NCBI RefSeq assembly: GCF_000281045.1
Contig: NW_008246092.1
Location: 99,084 to 132,311, forward strand
Source: Saprolegnia diclina VS20
Taxonomy: Eukaryota; Oomycota; Saprolegniomycetes; Saprolegniales; Saprolegniaceae
Length of the DNA stretch: 33,228 bases
Direction: 5' to 3'
The position numbers and the translations under genes were made by a program. This document shows, in pieces, positions 12,898-21,475 of the stretch (its first letter is position 1; every line of letters starts with the position of its first letter). Below the pieces are notes generated by a model that worked only from the letters and a program-made list of their open reading frames with translations, did not search any database and had not been told where the DNA came from.

Positions 12898-13986
12898 GGT
12901 GCACTAGGTAGCGCGAGGCAAAAGGCGAAGTGAACTGAGCTTGTGCGACCAGGCTATCACGTCTGGAAAGGCGCGCGTTGTACGTTGAACTTCCAAATCG
13001 ATGTAGTGGTTATCATCCAAGGCAACGATAAGGGGATCGTAAAAGCGACACCTTGTTGAAACGTTTCCATACAACCCGCCCACGCACAGATATAAAGTGT
13101 ACGAAAAGGGGATTGCCTGCTTCTTGCCGCTATCATCGCCTATCACAGGAAAGCTGAGTACCACCCAAGAGTACCTTCCTGAACATTGCACTGGTGTTGT
13201 ATATGCCTGCTACAGCCAGGCGCGACGAGCTCGCGGAGCACGACCGCAACCAGTCCAAATGGAAGGATTGCTGGCGATGACTCTGAGAGATGCTGATCTA
13301 TGATTGGCCCCGCTGAATTTCGAGCTCCCAATCAGTGACCTCTGTTGCAGCGACAGATGGTGATCAGCGAGAGCGGTAAATTCGACGATAAGATCTTGGA
13401 TCTTTCCTCGTCGAAAACAACTTCCCAAGGACGTGCCAATATTCGGCTCGTTCCCAACATCGCCTCGCGTATCTCGTCCTCATTTGCGCTTGGCAAAAGC
13501 AGCCTTCGGTTGTCGGCGAAGGACTCATTGTGGCTGGTAACCAGAAGCCTCGAACCGGTGCGAGGCACGTGAACGAAGCGTGTAGACACCAAATTTCTGG
13601 TCCGTGCTTCGCGGTGGATGTTTCACCGTGGTACGACGAGACAACACTGATGGTACACGCAGCCCAACCACAGCAAACAAGCTCAGCAAACCGCAGTGAC
13701 CATCCTGACCAGAATCGTAGCACACGATTGTGGCTGGCAAATCTAGCCCACTCTGCAAGTACACGTACTAGTACATGAGTTATACCACACTTCCGGCTTG
13801 TCATTAAGCGCAGGCACATCTTGCACCACAAACTCAAGAACACAGGTGGCCCTTGAAGCGAGTTGCACGCCACGTCCCGTCCAAGCCAACAGCCGGCAGT
13901 GCTGGGAAATCCCAGTCATCCGGATACGGACAGCGGCCTTGCCGGATGGCGGGCGCAGCGCCAAGCAGCACCATTCGGCAGGTCGC
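12898..13986. promoter_or_regulatory. Divergent promoter region between the two SLC26 paralogues
   Basis: 1,089 bp between two start codons facing away from each other. Visible elements: a TATA-like TATAAAG at 13091-13097, and a facing pair of CCAAT elements, ATTGG at 13303-13307 and CCAAT at 13328-13332. A minus-strand frame at 13873-13364 and another at 13592-13332 lack motifs and are not called as genes. The two flanks are not mirror images of each other, so the duplication either did not include the promoters or they have diverged. Confidence 0.5.
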
Positions 13987-15915
13987 ATGGCACGAGGTCG
14001 GTGGTCGCGGCGTTTCCCGCTGCTGGAGTGGGTACCTGCGTACGATGTCCAGCGCGATCTCAAGTTTGATTTGATTGCCGGCGTGACCGTCGCCATGATG
14101 ATTGTGCCGCAAGAGATCTCGCTCGCCAACGTCATGAACGTGCCGCCGCAGTATGGCCTCTACACGGCCGCGATGACGCCGGCGCTCTACACGATCTTTG
14201 GCACGTCCCGCGTCCTCTCGGTCGCCAACGGCGCCGAAGTGAGTCTCATGGTCGGCACGTACCTCCAGACGATCCCAACCGCCGCAGAGCGCATCGCGGT
14301 GGGCATTTTCCTCTCGTTTCTGATTGGCGCCATCAATATTGTGCTCGGGTGCCTCCAGCTCGGCGTGATCGCCGACTTTTTCTCCCGACCTGTCATGGGC
14401 GGCTTCCTCTCTGGCGGCGGTGTCCTCATCATGATCTCGCAGCTGCCGACGTGGTTCCAGCTGAAGCTGCCAACGTCGTCGTACCCGCTCGAGACGCTCT
14501 ACCGCGTGTGCACGCATCTCGGCGACGCCAACGGTATCTCATTTGGCATCGGTCTTGTCTCGATCATTGTGCTCTCGCTCTTCAAGTATGCGAAAGCGCA
14601 CTGGGTCGAGGCGCCAAAACTCAACGAGCTACTCGAGTCCCCGCGCGCGTTCCAGCCGCTGCACGAGTCCGCAGCGCCGCTCGCGTCGCACCGGACATGG
14701 GGCTTTTCACTCACCGACTCGGACTTTGCTTCCATGGAGCACCTCCCGTCGGCGCCCATGCCCAGTGACAGTGGTGAGGAACTACCATTGCGCGCTGCGT
14801 CGTCATCGTCATCGTCGTCCAAGGCATGCAAGGTTGTCATCTTTGTGCTCAAGACGTGCCTCGACCTCGGCCCGCTCTTTATCTGCGCGTTTGGCGTTCT
14901 CGCCGGGTACCTCATTGGCGAATCCCGCGTCAAGGTCACGGGTCATGTGCCCCAAGGTCTTCCGTCGCCGGTGCTGCCGTGGTACGGCTATACCGAGCAC
15001 ATCATCACGTCGGTCGATTTTTCTGATGTGGCTTTGCAAGCCGCGACGATCGCCGTCATTGTCTACTCGACGAGTATCGCGATGGCCAAGCGGCTCGCGG
15101 TGCGCGGCAACTACGACATTGACGCTAACCAGGAGCTGCTCGGCCTCGGCTTTGCATCCGCCATCGGCGCCTTCTTCCAGGTCATGCCACCGACCGGCGG
15201 TATGTCCCGCACGGCTGTCAATGTGCAGAGCGCACGCACGCAACTCGCGTCTTTTGTGACCGTCGTGCTCGTGCTGTTTGTGCTGCTCTTCCTCACCAAC
15301 GTGCTCCATTTTCTACCCAAAGCAAGTCTTGCGGCCATCATCATTGTCGCTGGCTACTGGCTCATCGAGACGCACGAGGCGACGTGGCTGTATACCGCCA
15401 AGCGCGATGAGTTCTACGTCTGGATCCTCTCGTTCGTGCTCACGATCGGACTCGGGATCCTACCGGGCCTCTTTAGCTCCATTGGGTGCTCGCTCCTCGC
15501 CGTCATGATCAAGACCAAGCGCCCGAACGTGTGTCTCCTCGGCGAAACCGAGGACGGCCATATCGTCGACTTGAGCCTTCACAATGAGGTCGCCGCGCGC
15601 GTGCCCGACGACGCCATCTTGGTCCGCGTCGAGGGCTCGCTTTACTTTGGCAACGCCGAGTTTGTGTCGCAGTTTTTGCTCTCGCAAGTCGTACTGCACC
15701 CGGGGCGACGCCTCGTCGTGCTGGATGCGAGTTACCTCTATGACGTGGACGCGACGGCTCTTCAAGTACTTGCGACGGTGGCCGAGCGACTGGGTACGCA
15801 AGGCATCCGGTTCTCGGTCGCAGGCGCGCGCGGTGTCGTCGCGTCGAGCTTGGAGACGCTTCTGGACGTGAGCACGTTGCCGTTGAGCCTTGCGCTTCTG
15901 CAAGTGCGTCGTTGA
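13987..15915 (+). CDS. SLC26/SulP anion (sulfate) transporter with STAS domain, paralogue of the 10987-12897 gene
   Basis: Single exon, 642 aa from ATG 13987. An ATG upstream at 13798 in the same frame is rejected because MARGRWSRRFPLLEWVPAYD lines up without gaps with the paralogue's first 20 residues. The same architecture holds: GVTVAMMIVPQEISLANVM, QVMPPTGGMSRTAVN, then a STAS domain with VRVEGSLYFGNAEF and LDASYLYDVDATA. The membrane core is nearly identical to the paralogue. The variable parts are the insert at about 210-285 (Ser-rich AASSSSSSSKA here) and the extreme C-terminus, where such transporters are usually regulated. Substrate unknown; sulfate is the family default. Confidence 0.93.
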   Translation: MARGRWSRRFPLLEWVPAYDVQRDLKFDLIAGVTVAMMIVPQEISLANVMNVPPQYGLYTAAMTPALYTIFGTSRVLSVANGAEVSLMVGTYLQTIPTAAERIAVGIFLSFLIGAINIVLGCLQLGVIADFFSRPVMGGFLSGGGVLIMISQLPTWFQLKLPTSSYPLETLYRVCTHLGDANGISFGIGLVSIIVLSLFKYAKAHWVEAPKLNELLESPRAFQPLHESAAPLASHRTWGFSLTDSDFASMEHLPSAPMPSDSGEELPLRAASSSSSSSKACKVVIFVLKTCLDLGPLFICAFGVLAGYLIGESRVKVTGHVPQGLPSPVLPWYGYTEHIITSVDFSDVALQAATIAVIVYSTSIAMAKRLAVRGNYDIDANQELLGLGFASAIGAFFQVMPPTGGMSRTAVNVQSARTQLASFVTVVLVLFVLLFLTNVLHFLPKASLAAIIIVAGYWLIETHEATWLYTAKRDEFYVWILSFVLTIGLGILPGLFSSIGCSLLAVMIKTKRPNVCLLGETEDGHIVDLSLHNEVAARVPDDAILVRVEGSLYFGNAEFVSQFLLSQVVLHPGRRLVVLDASYLYDVDATALQVLATVAERLGTQGIRFSVAGARGVVASSLETLLDVSTLPLSLALLQVRR

Positions 15916-16409
15916 ATAAGTAGCTACACGATCCGCGGATGTTTTGCAAGGCTAGCGATGGGTTTGCGTAGTAATGCTATCTGTGGTCGGTGCACTTTGA
16001 TGCGGAGTAGCTTGACGCCAGATCGTGCTCCAGTCGCCCTACTGACCTCGTATGCTACAGTGCACACGACACCTGGCAACTGCCTTGCTCCCGAAAACTT
16101 ATTGAAGTTGCCGTGGCTATCCCACTGGTCCGAAACCCGCGTCTTGACGTACAGGGACATCCCTGGACAGCGAGCGCATAAGCGACCCGTGCACGCCAGC
16201 GTTGCCACAGTAGCCGCCGGGTCCGTGCGCCTCGACCGGCCACGGCATCTACGGTACCCATGTAGTAGCGAGTAGCTCGGACCCGGCCACATACGCGCCG
16301 TCTTGTCCAACGCGCACAGTACACCAAGTCCGCACTAGCAGCACGAATGCAAAGTTCTTCGTATGTAGCAGGATGAGCAGCGCGGCGGTGCGCGTCCGTG
16401 GGCTGATTG
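15916..16409. other. Intergenic region, no supported gene
   Basis: Contains only short frames on both strands without motifs. Holds the 3' flank of the second SLC26 gene. No RNA gene recognised. Confidence 0.4.
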
Positions 16410-16630
16410 ATGGCCAAGAATTACTCGCGGGTTCGCTCCTGGCTCGTGCACGACGCGCTTGTGAAGCGGTCGCTGGACGCATATCAGTGGGCCATCTCGG
16501 CAGGTGTTGCGCCGTTCTCGATCGTGCCAGACGACTAGTTCGGGACAGCATTAGTTATTTGCGGGGCTGGGCACCTTCAACGAGTTGCTTGCTGGTGCCA
16601 GTGTGGAGGCAGGTCAATTCCCCACATCTT
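16410..16630 (+). pseudogene. Possible hAT-like transposase relic (frame-broken)
   Basis: One frame from ATG 16410 reads 42 codons to TAG 16536-16538 and includes a helical stretch followed by APFSIVPDD. Directly after, in another frame, comes RDSISYLRG. A PFS(I/V)V...FR..(I/V)..L pattern is typical of the segment after the BED zinc finger in hAT transposases. The frame change and stop would make this a dead fragment. Evidence is short and the call is tentative; it overlaps the likely 5' flank of the next gene. Confidence 0.3.
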
Positions 16631-16662
16631 TCAAGTAAGTCCAGAGGTGTTCAAAAAGATAG

Positions 16663-16667
16663 CCAAT
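16663..16667 (+). promoter_or_regulatory. CCAAT box upstream of the 16817 gene
   Basis: CCAAT in the context AGCCAATCAC, about 150 bp before the ATG at 16817; same type of element as at other promoters in this window. Confidence 0.35.
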
Positions 16668-16816
16668 CACAGTGCCCGACACTAGCTTCTACGTCCAATG
16701 AAACGCGGGCTGGCAGCCTTAGGGGCCGTGTGTTCACCGTTGCCCGCAGCTGCGGCGGCGCGGCGAGAGGCAGCATTTTGGGATTTCTGAAGCCTCGCAC
16801 AAGCAAGACGACAAGC

Positions 16817-17353
16817 ATGATGGTCGAGCAGCCCATGTGCAGCGATAAGTACTCGATGGCGTACCTCCTTCAAGACGTTTCGCCCCACACGACGTCGGTC
16901 TGGGAGTATGTGCTGCAGCATGGCGCGTTCCCGCCCGAGCTCTTTAGCCGCCAAGACGACGCGTCGCCGACCGACGACGAGTCGGACGACCATAGTAGCA
17001 CCATCAAGAAGGCGTGCTCGTCCGACTACTCGAACCTCGACGGCGTCCGCACCGGCCGCTGGTCCAAGGAAGAGGAAGAGTACGCGAACGCGATGATTGA
17101 AGCGTTCAAGACGGGCGTGTTGCCGCTCCCGGGCACCATGAGCATGCGCAAGTTCGTCTCGGAGCTCCTCCGGTGTCACCCGATGCGCGTGAGCAAGAAG
17201 TTTGTCGGGTATGTGCGAAAGTACCACTGGTACACGACGCACCTCGCCGAGTCGACGGACGGCGTCGCGCCCCACATCGTGCTCGCCATGTACGCGCAAT
17301 TGAGCCGCCTCGAGCAAGCCTTCTGGTCCTCGGAGCCGCTCCACGCGTCGTAA
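16817..17353 (+). CDS. Conserved-looking protein with an RWSKEEEEYA helical domain
   Basis: 178 aa from ATG 16817 (a second ATG follows at 16820). The frame is open further upstream, but composition changes and a CCAAT element sits there, so the shorter form is chosen. The N-terminal half is polar and acidic (DDASPTDDESDDHSS). From about residue 75 is a compact domain beginning GRWSKEEEEYANAMIEAFK, then PLPGTMSMRKFVSELL, CHPMRVSKKFVGY and WYTTHL. The opening resembles the first helix of a Myb/SANT repeat but the rest does not. I recall this kind of short domain from stramenopile genomes, where it occurs in many copies without assigned function. A nuclear or DNA-linked role is only a guess. 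Confidence 0.7.
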   Translation: MMVEQPMCSDKYSMAYLLQDVSPHTTSVWEYVLQHGAFPPELFSRQDDASPTDDESDDHSSTIKKACSSDYSNLDGVRTGRWSKEEEEYANAMIEAFKTGVLPLPGTMSMRKFVSELLRCHPMRVSKKFVGYVRKYHWYTTHLAESTDGVAPHIVLAMYAQLSRLEQAFWSSEPLHAS

Positions 17354-18110
17354 GCACGATTTCTGTCCATTATTAAGTTATCAAAAGAATGCATTCTATT
17401 TCGCTGTACATTTCATCACATCATTTCGCTGCTCCACGAACGCGAGTTGGCGCGACGATCTTCGTGCGCCTCTGCGTATCTATGCTGCGCAATGCGAGGA
17501 ACTTCCGTGGCTCGAGTATGCGCACGTGTCAGTATTGTTGGACCACGGGCGGCGTCGCCCACATAAGACGTCGACCCTTGCCTCAGCTGGATCCGCTCAG
17601 CTGACGTCGGCCGGATGCATCATCGATTAGGATTGCACATCACATGGCGATCTTGGCGACTGGGTACCACCCCGGGACCCACCGACAGTGGGGTGCTGGT
17701 CCATATAGAAGGACTCCGTTGTGGGGGGTGGACCGAAATTTAAATAGTCTTTGCGTGTAGGATGGTCGCACTCGGATGATCGCGTTTTGCATGCATTCGT
17801 TCCAAACCGTGAGAGGAGTACACAAGAGGCACGTACGTTTATACTGTGCAACCCTTCCTATGACCCCTCGAGGCTGGCGGCGGCTCTGAAATTGCTGTGG
17901 ACTTCAGCCGCGTTCGGTTACTACACTATTTCATTACAAGTATATATTGAAATGGTGTTGCTTTCCCTTGCGGTCAACTCCAAGCGGCGCGCGTTTGCAT
18001 TAAAATGTGGGATATTGCACTCGTCTTTTAATGCACAGACCGAAGCATTTTCACGCACCTATCTTTAAAAATAGTATTATGAGACATCGAAAATAATAAA
18101 CAGACGCACG
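17354..18110. other. Intergenic region, no supported gene
   Basis: About 760 bp with short unremarkable frames. Base composition becomes more AT-rich after 17930. No repeat or RNA gene recognised. Confidence 0.4.
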
Positions 18111-18111
18111 A

Positions 18112-18118
18112 TATAAAA
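18112..18118 (+). promoter_or_regulatory. TATA-like element
   Basis: TATAAAA lies 97 bp before ATG 18215 and only 7 bp before the alternative in-frame ATG at 18125. With usual TATA-to-start spacing the RNA would begin near 18140, which favours 18215 as the true start. Confidence 0.4.
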
Positions 18119-18214
18119 TAAATCATGCCACGACAAATGCGACGCGAAATTAAATTCCAACTGACTGTTTGTGGCTGGCTGTGGGCCGTCATTTTCGAAG
18201 CGGTGGCCGTGAAA

Positions 18215-18808
18215 ATGAGCAAGTGGGTCCCGTACAAGCCGTGGAAGATCGAGTCGTATCTTTCGCCCGAGCTGCGCCAGAAGCTCCGCGAGAAGCTCGT
18301 CTTCGTCGTCGCCTCGGGCACGCAGCAGGCGTACCAGTCGCCCACGACGGAGCAGAACTTCCGCTACCCGGCGCCGACGAGCCACAAGGAGGAGGCCCAC
18401 GTGCCGTCCACGGGCTCCAAGAAGAACGTCTACAGCACGCAGTACTACACGCGTGATGTGCGCCGCTTCAAGAAGTGGAACAAGGCCGAAGTTGGCATCC
18501 ACCCGTCGCTTGCGATCGCGCCGCCGGCGGAGCTGCCGGCTGACACCTTTCTTGGTAGCCCGGGCAACAAGAACCCCGCTGTTTTGGCGTACGACCCGAC
18601 GGGCACGCGCTCGGCCATGTCGACGACCTTTGCTGCTCGCGACAGCCTCATTGAAGCGCTCGGCGAAGACACCCACTTGGTGCGCATGGAGTGGGAGCCG
18701 TTCCAGGCCGAGATCGTTGCCGAGTACGAGGCCAACGGCACGCCGCCAGTGCCCGGTCGCCCATTCCCGTGGGACATGCCCAACCGGTCGCGCATTGCGC
18801 GCTGGTAA
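18215..18808 (+). CDS. Unidentified basic soluble protein of 197 aa
   Basis: Single exon. From ATG 18215 it begins MSKWVPYKPWKIESYLSPEL; the 30 residues available upstream (from ATG 18125) are hydrophobic and poorly biased and look like 5' UTR. Features: an early helix (RQKLREKLVFVV), a Tyr-rich middle (YSTQYYTRDVRRFKKW), a Pro/Ala-rich part, and a tail rich in Pro and Arg (FPWDMPNRSRIARW). No membrane segment or catalytic motif is visible. Strong GC3 bias supports real coding. The pattern of short W/Y/P motifs resembles accessory subunits of respiratory complexes, but I do not recognise the family. Confidence 0.75.
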   Translation: MSKWVPYKPWKIESYLSPELRQKLREKLVFVVASGTQQAYQSPTTEQNFRYPAPTSHKEEAHVPSTGSKKNVYSTQYYTRDVRRFKKWNKAEVGIHPSLAIAPPAELPADTFLGSPGNKNPAVLAYDPTGTRSAMSTTFAARDSLIEALGEDTHLVRMEWEPFQAEIVAEYEANGTPPVPGRPFPWDMPNRSRIARW

Positions 18809-18948
18809 GGCGTTGGGCAATGGTACTGCATCTGTATAGGACATCTTATTGGGACACACAGCAAGAGCCTTGTACGATTGAAAATATAGATATCGTTGTT
18901 CGTCGTGTTGTCGCAGGTGGAGTGCTAATGTACATGAAGGCTATTCGT

Positions 18949-19449
18949 TCAGCGCGACAAGAACGAGTGCTGTCGCCCCGTCGATCGCTGCGAGAAGCCG
19001 CGCAGAAACATTTCGTCCTCGTCTTCCTCGTCGGGCATTTGACTAAAGCGCTGTGACGTGACCGTGTGGTGGAACTGCGGCGCGGCGAGCGCGCTCTCGG
19101 GCAGCAACAATTGGCCGCGAGCAAAGGCCATGCGCGCAAACATAGCACTTGTGTCATCTTCGCCGTGGACGCCGCTGGCCTTGTTGATCGCGGTGACCGC
19201 GTCCTCGGCGACTTGGCGGGCTGGGAATTCGAGGAAGCCAAAGCCTTTCGCGTCAAAACTCATCGGGTCGTGCTCGAACGAGACGGAGACAACGAGACCG
19301 TAGGTGCCAAAGTGGCGCATCATTGCGCTCTCGTTGAGCAGCCACGCTGGCATCTCGCCCACGTACACACGGTGGGTCGCGATCGGTGCATCTTGCACCG
19401 GCGTCGACGCCATCATGACCACCAAGATGCCAAACTGCTTGTGAAGCAT
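18949..19449 (-). CDS. Single-RRM RNA-binding protein
   Basis: 166 aa from ATG 19449; ATGs at 19416 and 19413 (MMASTPVQ) would give about 154 aa and are equally possible. One RNA-recognition motif at about residues 26-100: RNP2 is HRVYVGEM and RNP1 is KGFGFLEF, with the expected aromatic residues for stacking on RNA. After the RRM is a hydrophobic low-complexity stretch, then an acidic DEEDEDEMFLRGF segment and an R/S-rich end. The family binds single-stranded RNA in splicing, export or translation; a specific role cannot be assigned. The gene is divergent from the FN3/coiled-coil gene. Confidence 0.8.
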   Translation of the reverse strand: MLHKQFGILVVMMASTPVQDAPIATHRVYVGEMPAWLLNESAMMRHFGTYGLVVSVSFEHDPMSFDAKGFGFLEFPARQVAEDAVTAINKASGVHGEDDTSAMFARMAFARGQLLLPESALAAPQFHHTVTSQRFSQMPDEEDEDEMFLRGFSQRSTGRQHSFLSR

Positions 19450-20124
19450 CGAAGTTCGAAGCTAGACCGAAATCGAAGTTTCCATACCAGGATGGTCCAA
19501 CGCCCAGCTTGCCCTTTGCCCTCGTCGTCTCCGTCTTGCCCCAGCCTCGTCCAGCGTTACGTGTGCGAACTGCACGAGCAACGCGGGCACGGGATCAGGT
19601 TCTCGGCTGCGCGAGGCGGTTCAACTTCTCGTCGCCTTCTTCCGAGTTGCGCCAGCCGGGCGCCAGCCCCGATCCCCTGCGTTGAAGCCACATCAGCAAT
19701 AAGTAGCCAGCATAGCATTGGTCACGTGAACGCGCTCGTGGCTTCCGTGGTGGCAATGGCCCATTGCCAACGGTCTCGCACTTCCCACACGAGCTTTCCA
19801 CGTGTTGAAGTTCGGGCCCATTTTGCTTTTACCCTCCTCCGTGTCGTTGAAGCCGTCGCTTTGGCTCCTCTATACACTGTACTACCGGTAGTACTCGCAG
19901 CAGGCGCTTGTGGTCGTCGTGCCCGAGGCTGGAGCGGTGCACCTCGGGTGCGCGAATACCGTTGGGATGCAAGCGCCACGTGCTGCTTGATACGCAGCGA
20001 CTCGACATCGCCGCTGATTGGCTCGATATTTTTAAGATACCACCCTTGATTGGCTAAAAATCGGCGAAGGAAATAGAATGTGTGCGACGGGGGTCCTTCT
20101 CGCTGCCAGTTCCGAGATTTCAGC
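19450..20124. promoter_or_regulatory. Divergent promoter region with two CCAAT boxes
   Basis: 675 bp between the RRM gene (minus) and the FN3/coiled-coil gene (plus). TGATTGGCT occurs twice, at 20015-20023 and 20047-20055, 32 bp apart (about three helical turns) and 110 and 78 bp before ATG 20125. These are inverted CCAAT boxes (NF-Y type). No gene is supported in the rest. Confidence 0.5.
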
Positions 20125-21366
20125 ATGCAGCCCCGCGTCGAAGTCGTGAGCAAGACGAACGTGTCCTTGACGGTGGCCGTGCTGCCTGCAGCCGCCAAGT
20201 TCCAGCTGGTAGACATGCCATGGGCATGGCAGGTTCATCATGGCGGCCATAGGCGTACAGCGAATATGGCTACGTGTACTACTCGTGGACCGAGGTGGAG
20301 GCGACGGGGTCGCCATTGACGATCAAGGGTCTGCAGCCCAACACGTGCTACGTGTGCAAGGCGCGCCTCTTCAGCGATGAGACGAATCAGTGGCTCGAGT
20401 ATGGCCCGATCAGCCAGTACATGCGCACGTTTACCGAGGAGGAAGAGACAAAGCGGTCGGGCACCTACTACGAACACGTACGCCCAGCGCGACTCAAGGA
20501 TTGCAGACGAACCTTGGCTCCATAGGCACTCAAGATGGAGCGCCAACATCGCACCGAGATGCAGCAGCAGATCCAGCGACTGCAAAAGATGTACCGCCAG
20601 CCACGTAGTCAGGGATCTGACGACGGGCGTAGGCTCAGCGACCCGTCGAGTCCCCGCGGTAACAAGAAGCGCCAGCCCTCGGCCCAAGAGAACCTCATGG
20701 CAAGCCGTATGGACATGGACGTGAACATTGCCAAGCTGCGGAACGAGCTCTTGTACGATGATGAACACCTGTCCTTTTGGGCAGACTCTGAAATGCAAGT
20801 GTAGGGAGCAAGCGGCGACGATGAAGTCGCTCGAGAAGCAGCGCAAGCTCGACGAGGAGGTCATTACCGAGCTTTTGAACGAGCAAGAGAAGCTGCGCAC
20901 GCTGCAGGAGACGGCGCAATCGTCGGCGTCGGACCAAGCGGAGATTGCGCGTCTGCAGGCGCTTTTGAGTGCGAACGAAGCCCAGCTACACAACCACCAG
21001 AACCAAGCGATCCATGGTCAGTCGCAGATTGAGACGTACGAGCGGTCGCTCGACCAGAAGCGGCAAGAGATTGCGGTCAAGGAGATGGAGGTCGAGCGGC
21101 TCATGGACGACTGCCAGCGCGTGATGCAAGAAGCCGCGGACGTGGCCCACTGCAAGCAGCTCGAGCTTGAAGAAGGCCTTTTGGAAGCCAAGAATGCGCT
21201 CGAGCGCCAAATGGACAACAATGCGATGCTGCACGAAGAAATCAACCGTCTCCGGACCGAGAACTCGCAGCTGAAGCAGTCGATCGAGGAGTTTGACTCG
21301 AAGATCGCGCCCAAGCTCGTCCAGCTCGAGGAAGAGAACGAGTATCTCAAGCGCCGACTGCAGTAG
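20125..21366 (+). CDS. FN3-domain plus coiled-coil protein
   Basis: Four exons: 20125-20208, 20253-20477, 20526-20752, 20805-21366; introns 44, 48 and 52 bp; 365 aa. The N-terminal 100 residues form one fibronectin type III domain: VEVVSKTNVSLTV, then after intron 1 YSEYGYVYYSW, and the conserved (I)KGLQPNTCYVCKARLF strand pair. After a polar linker (about 130-175, with SDPSSPRG) comes a long coiled coil from about 185 to the end, with heptad L/I/M spacing such as EIARLQALLSANEAQL and EINRLRTENSQLKQSIEEF. No signal peptide, so it is intracellular; such proteins are often scaffolds at cytoskeletal or ciliary structures. It ends 109 bp before the tubulin-type carboxypeptidase on the same strand, in keeping with that idea but not proof. 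Confidence 0.85.
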
Positions 21367-21475
21367 ATGGAGTTCGGTCCCGCGTGGGCGCGTAGCCTTA
21401 TCACTAATATACCGTCGTCCACGCTTTCGTCACGAATTAGTGTTGCAACGGCTGCGCGCATCGGTTTCGGGCGCC

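Noticed and set aside
13332-13873. Two overlapping minus-strand frames in the SLC26 divergent region
   Set aside because: Some stretches look protein-like (SANEDEIREAMLGTSRIL), but there is no motif, no good start context and no splice partner; at best an old relic.
13798-13986. Upstream extension of the second SLC26 protein
   Set aside because: The paralogue begins at the position equivalent to ATG 13987 and the extra 63 residues show no family similarity.
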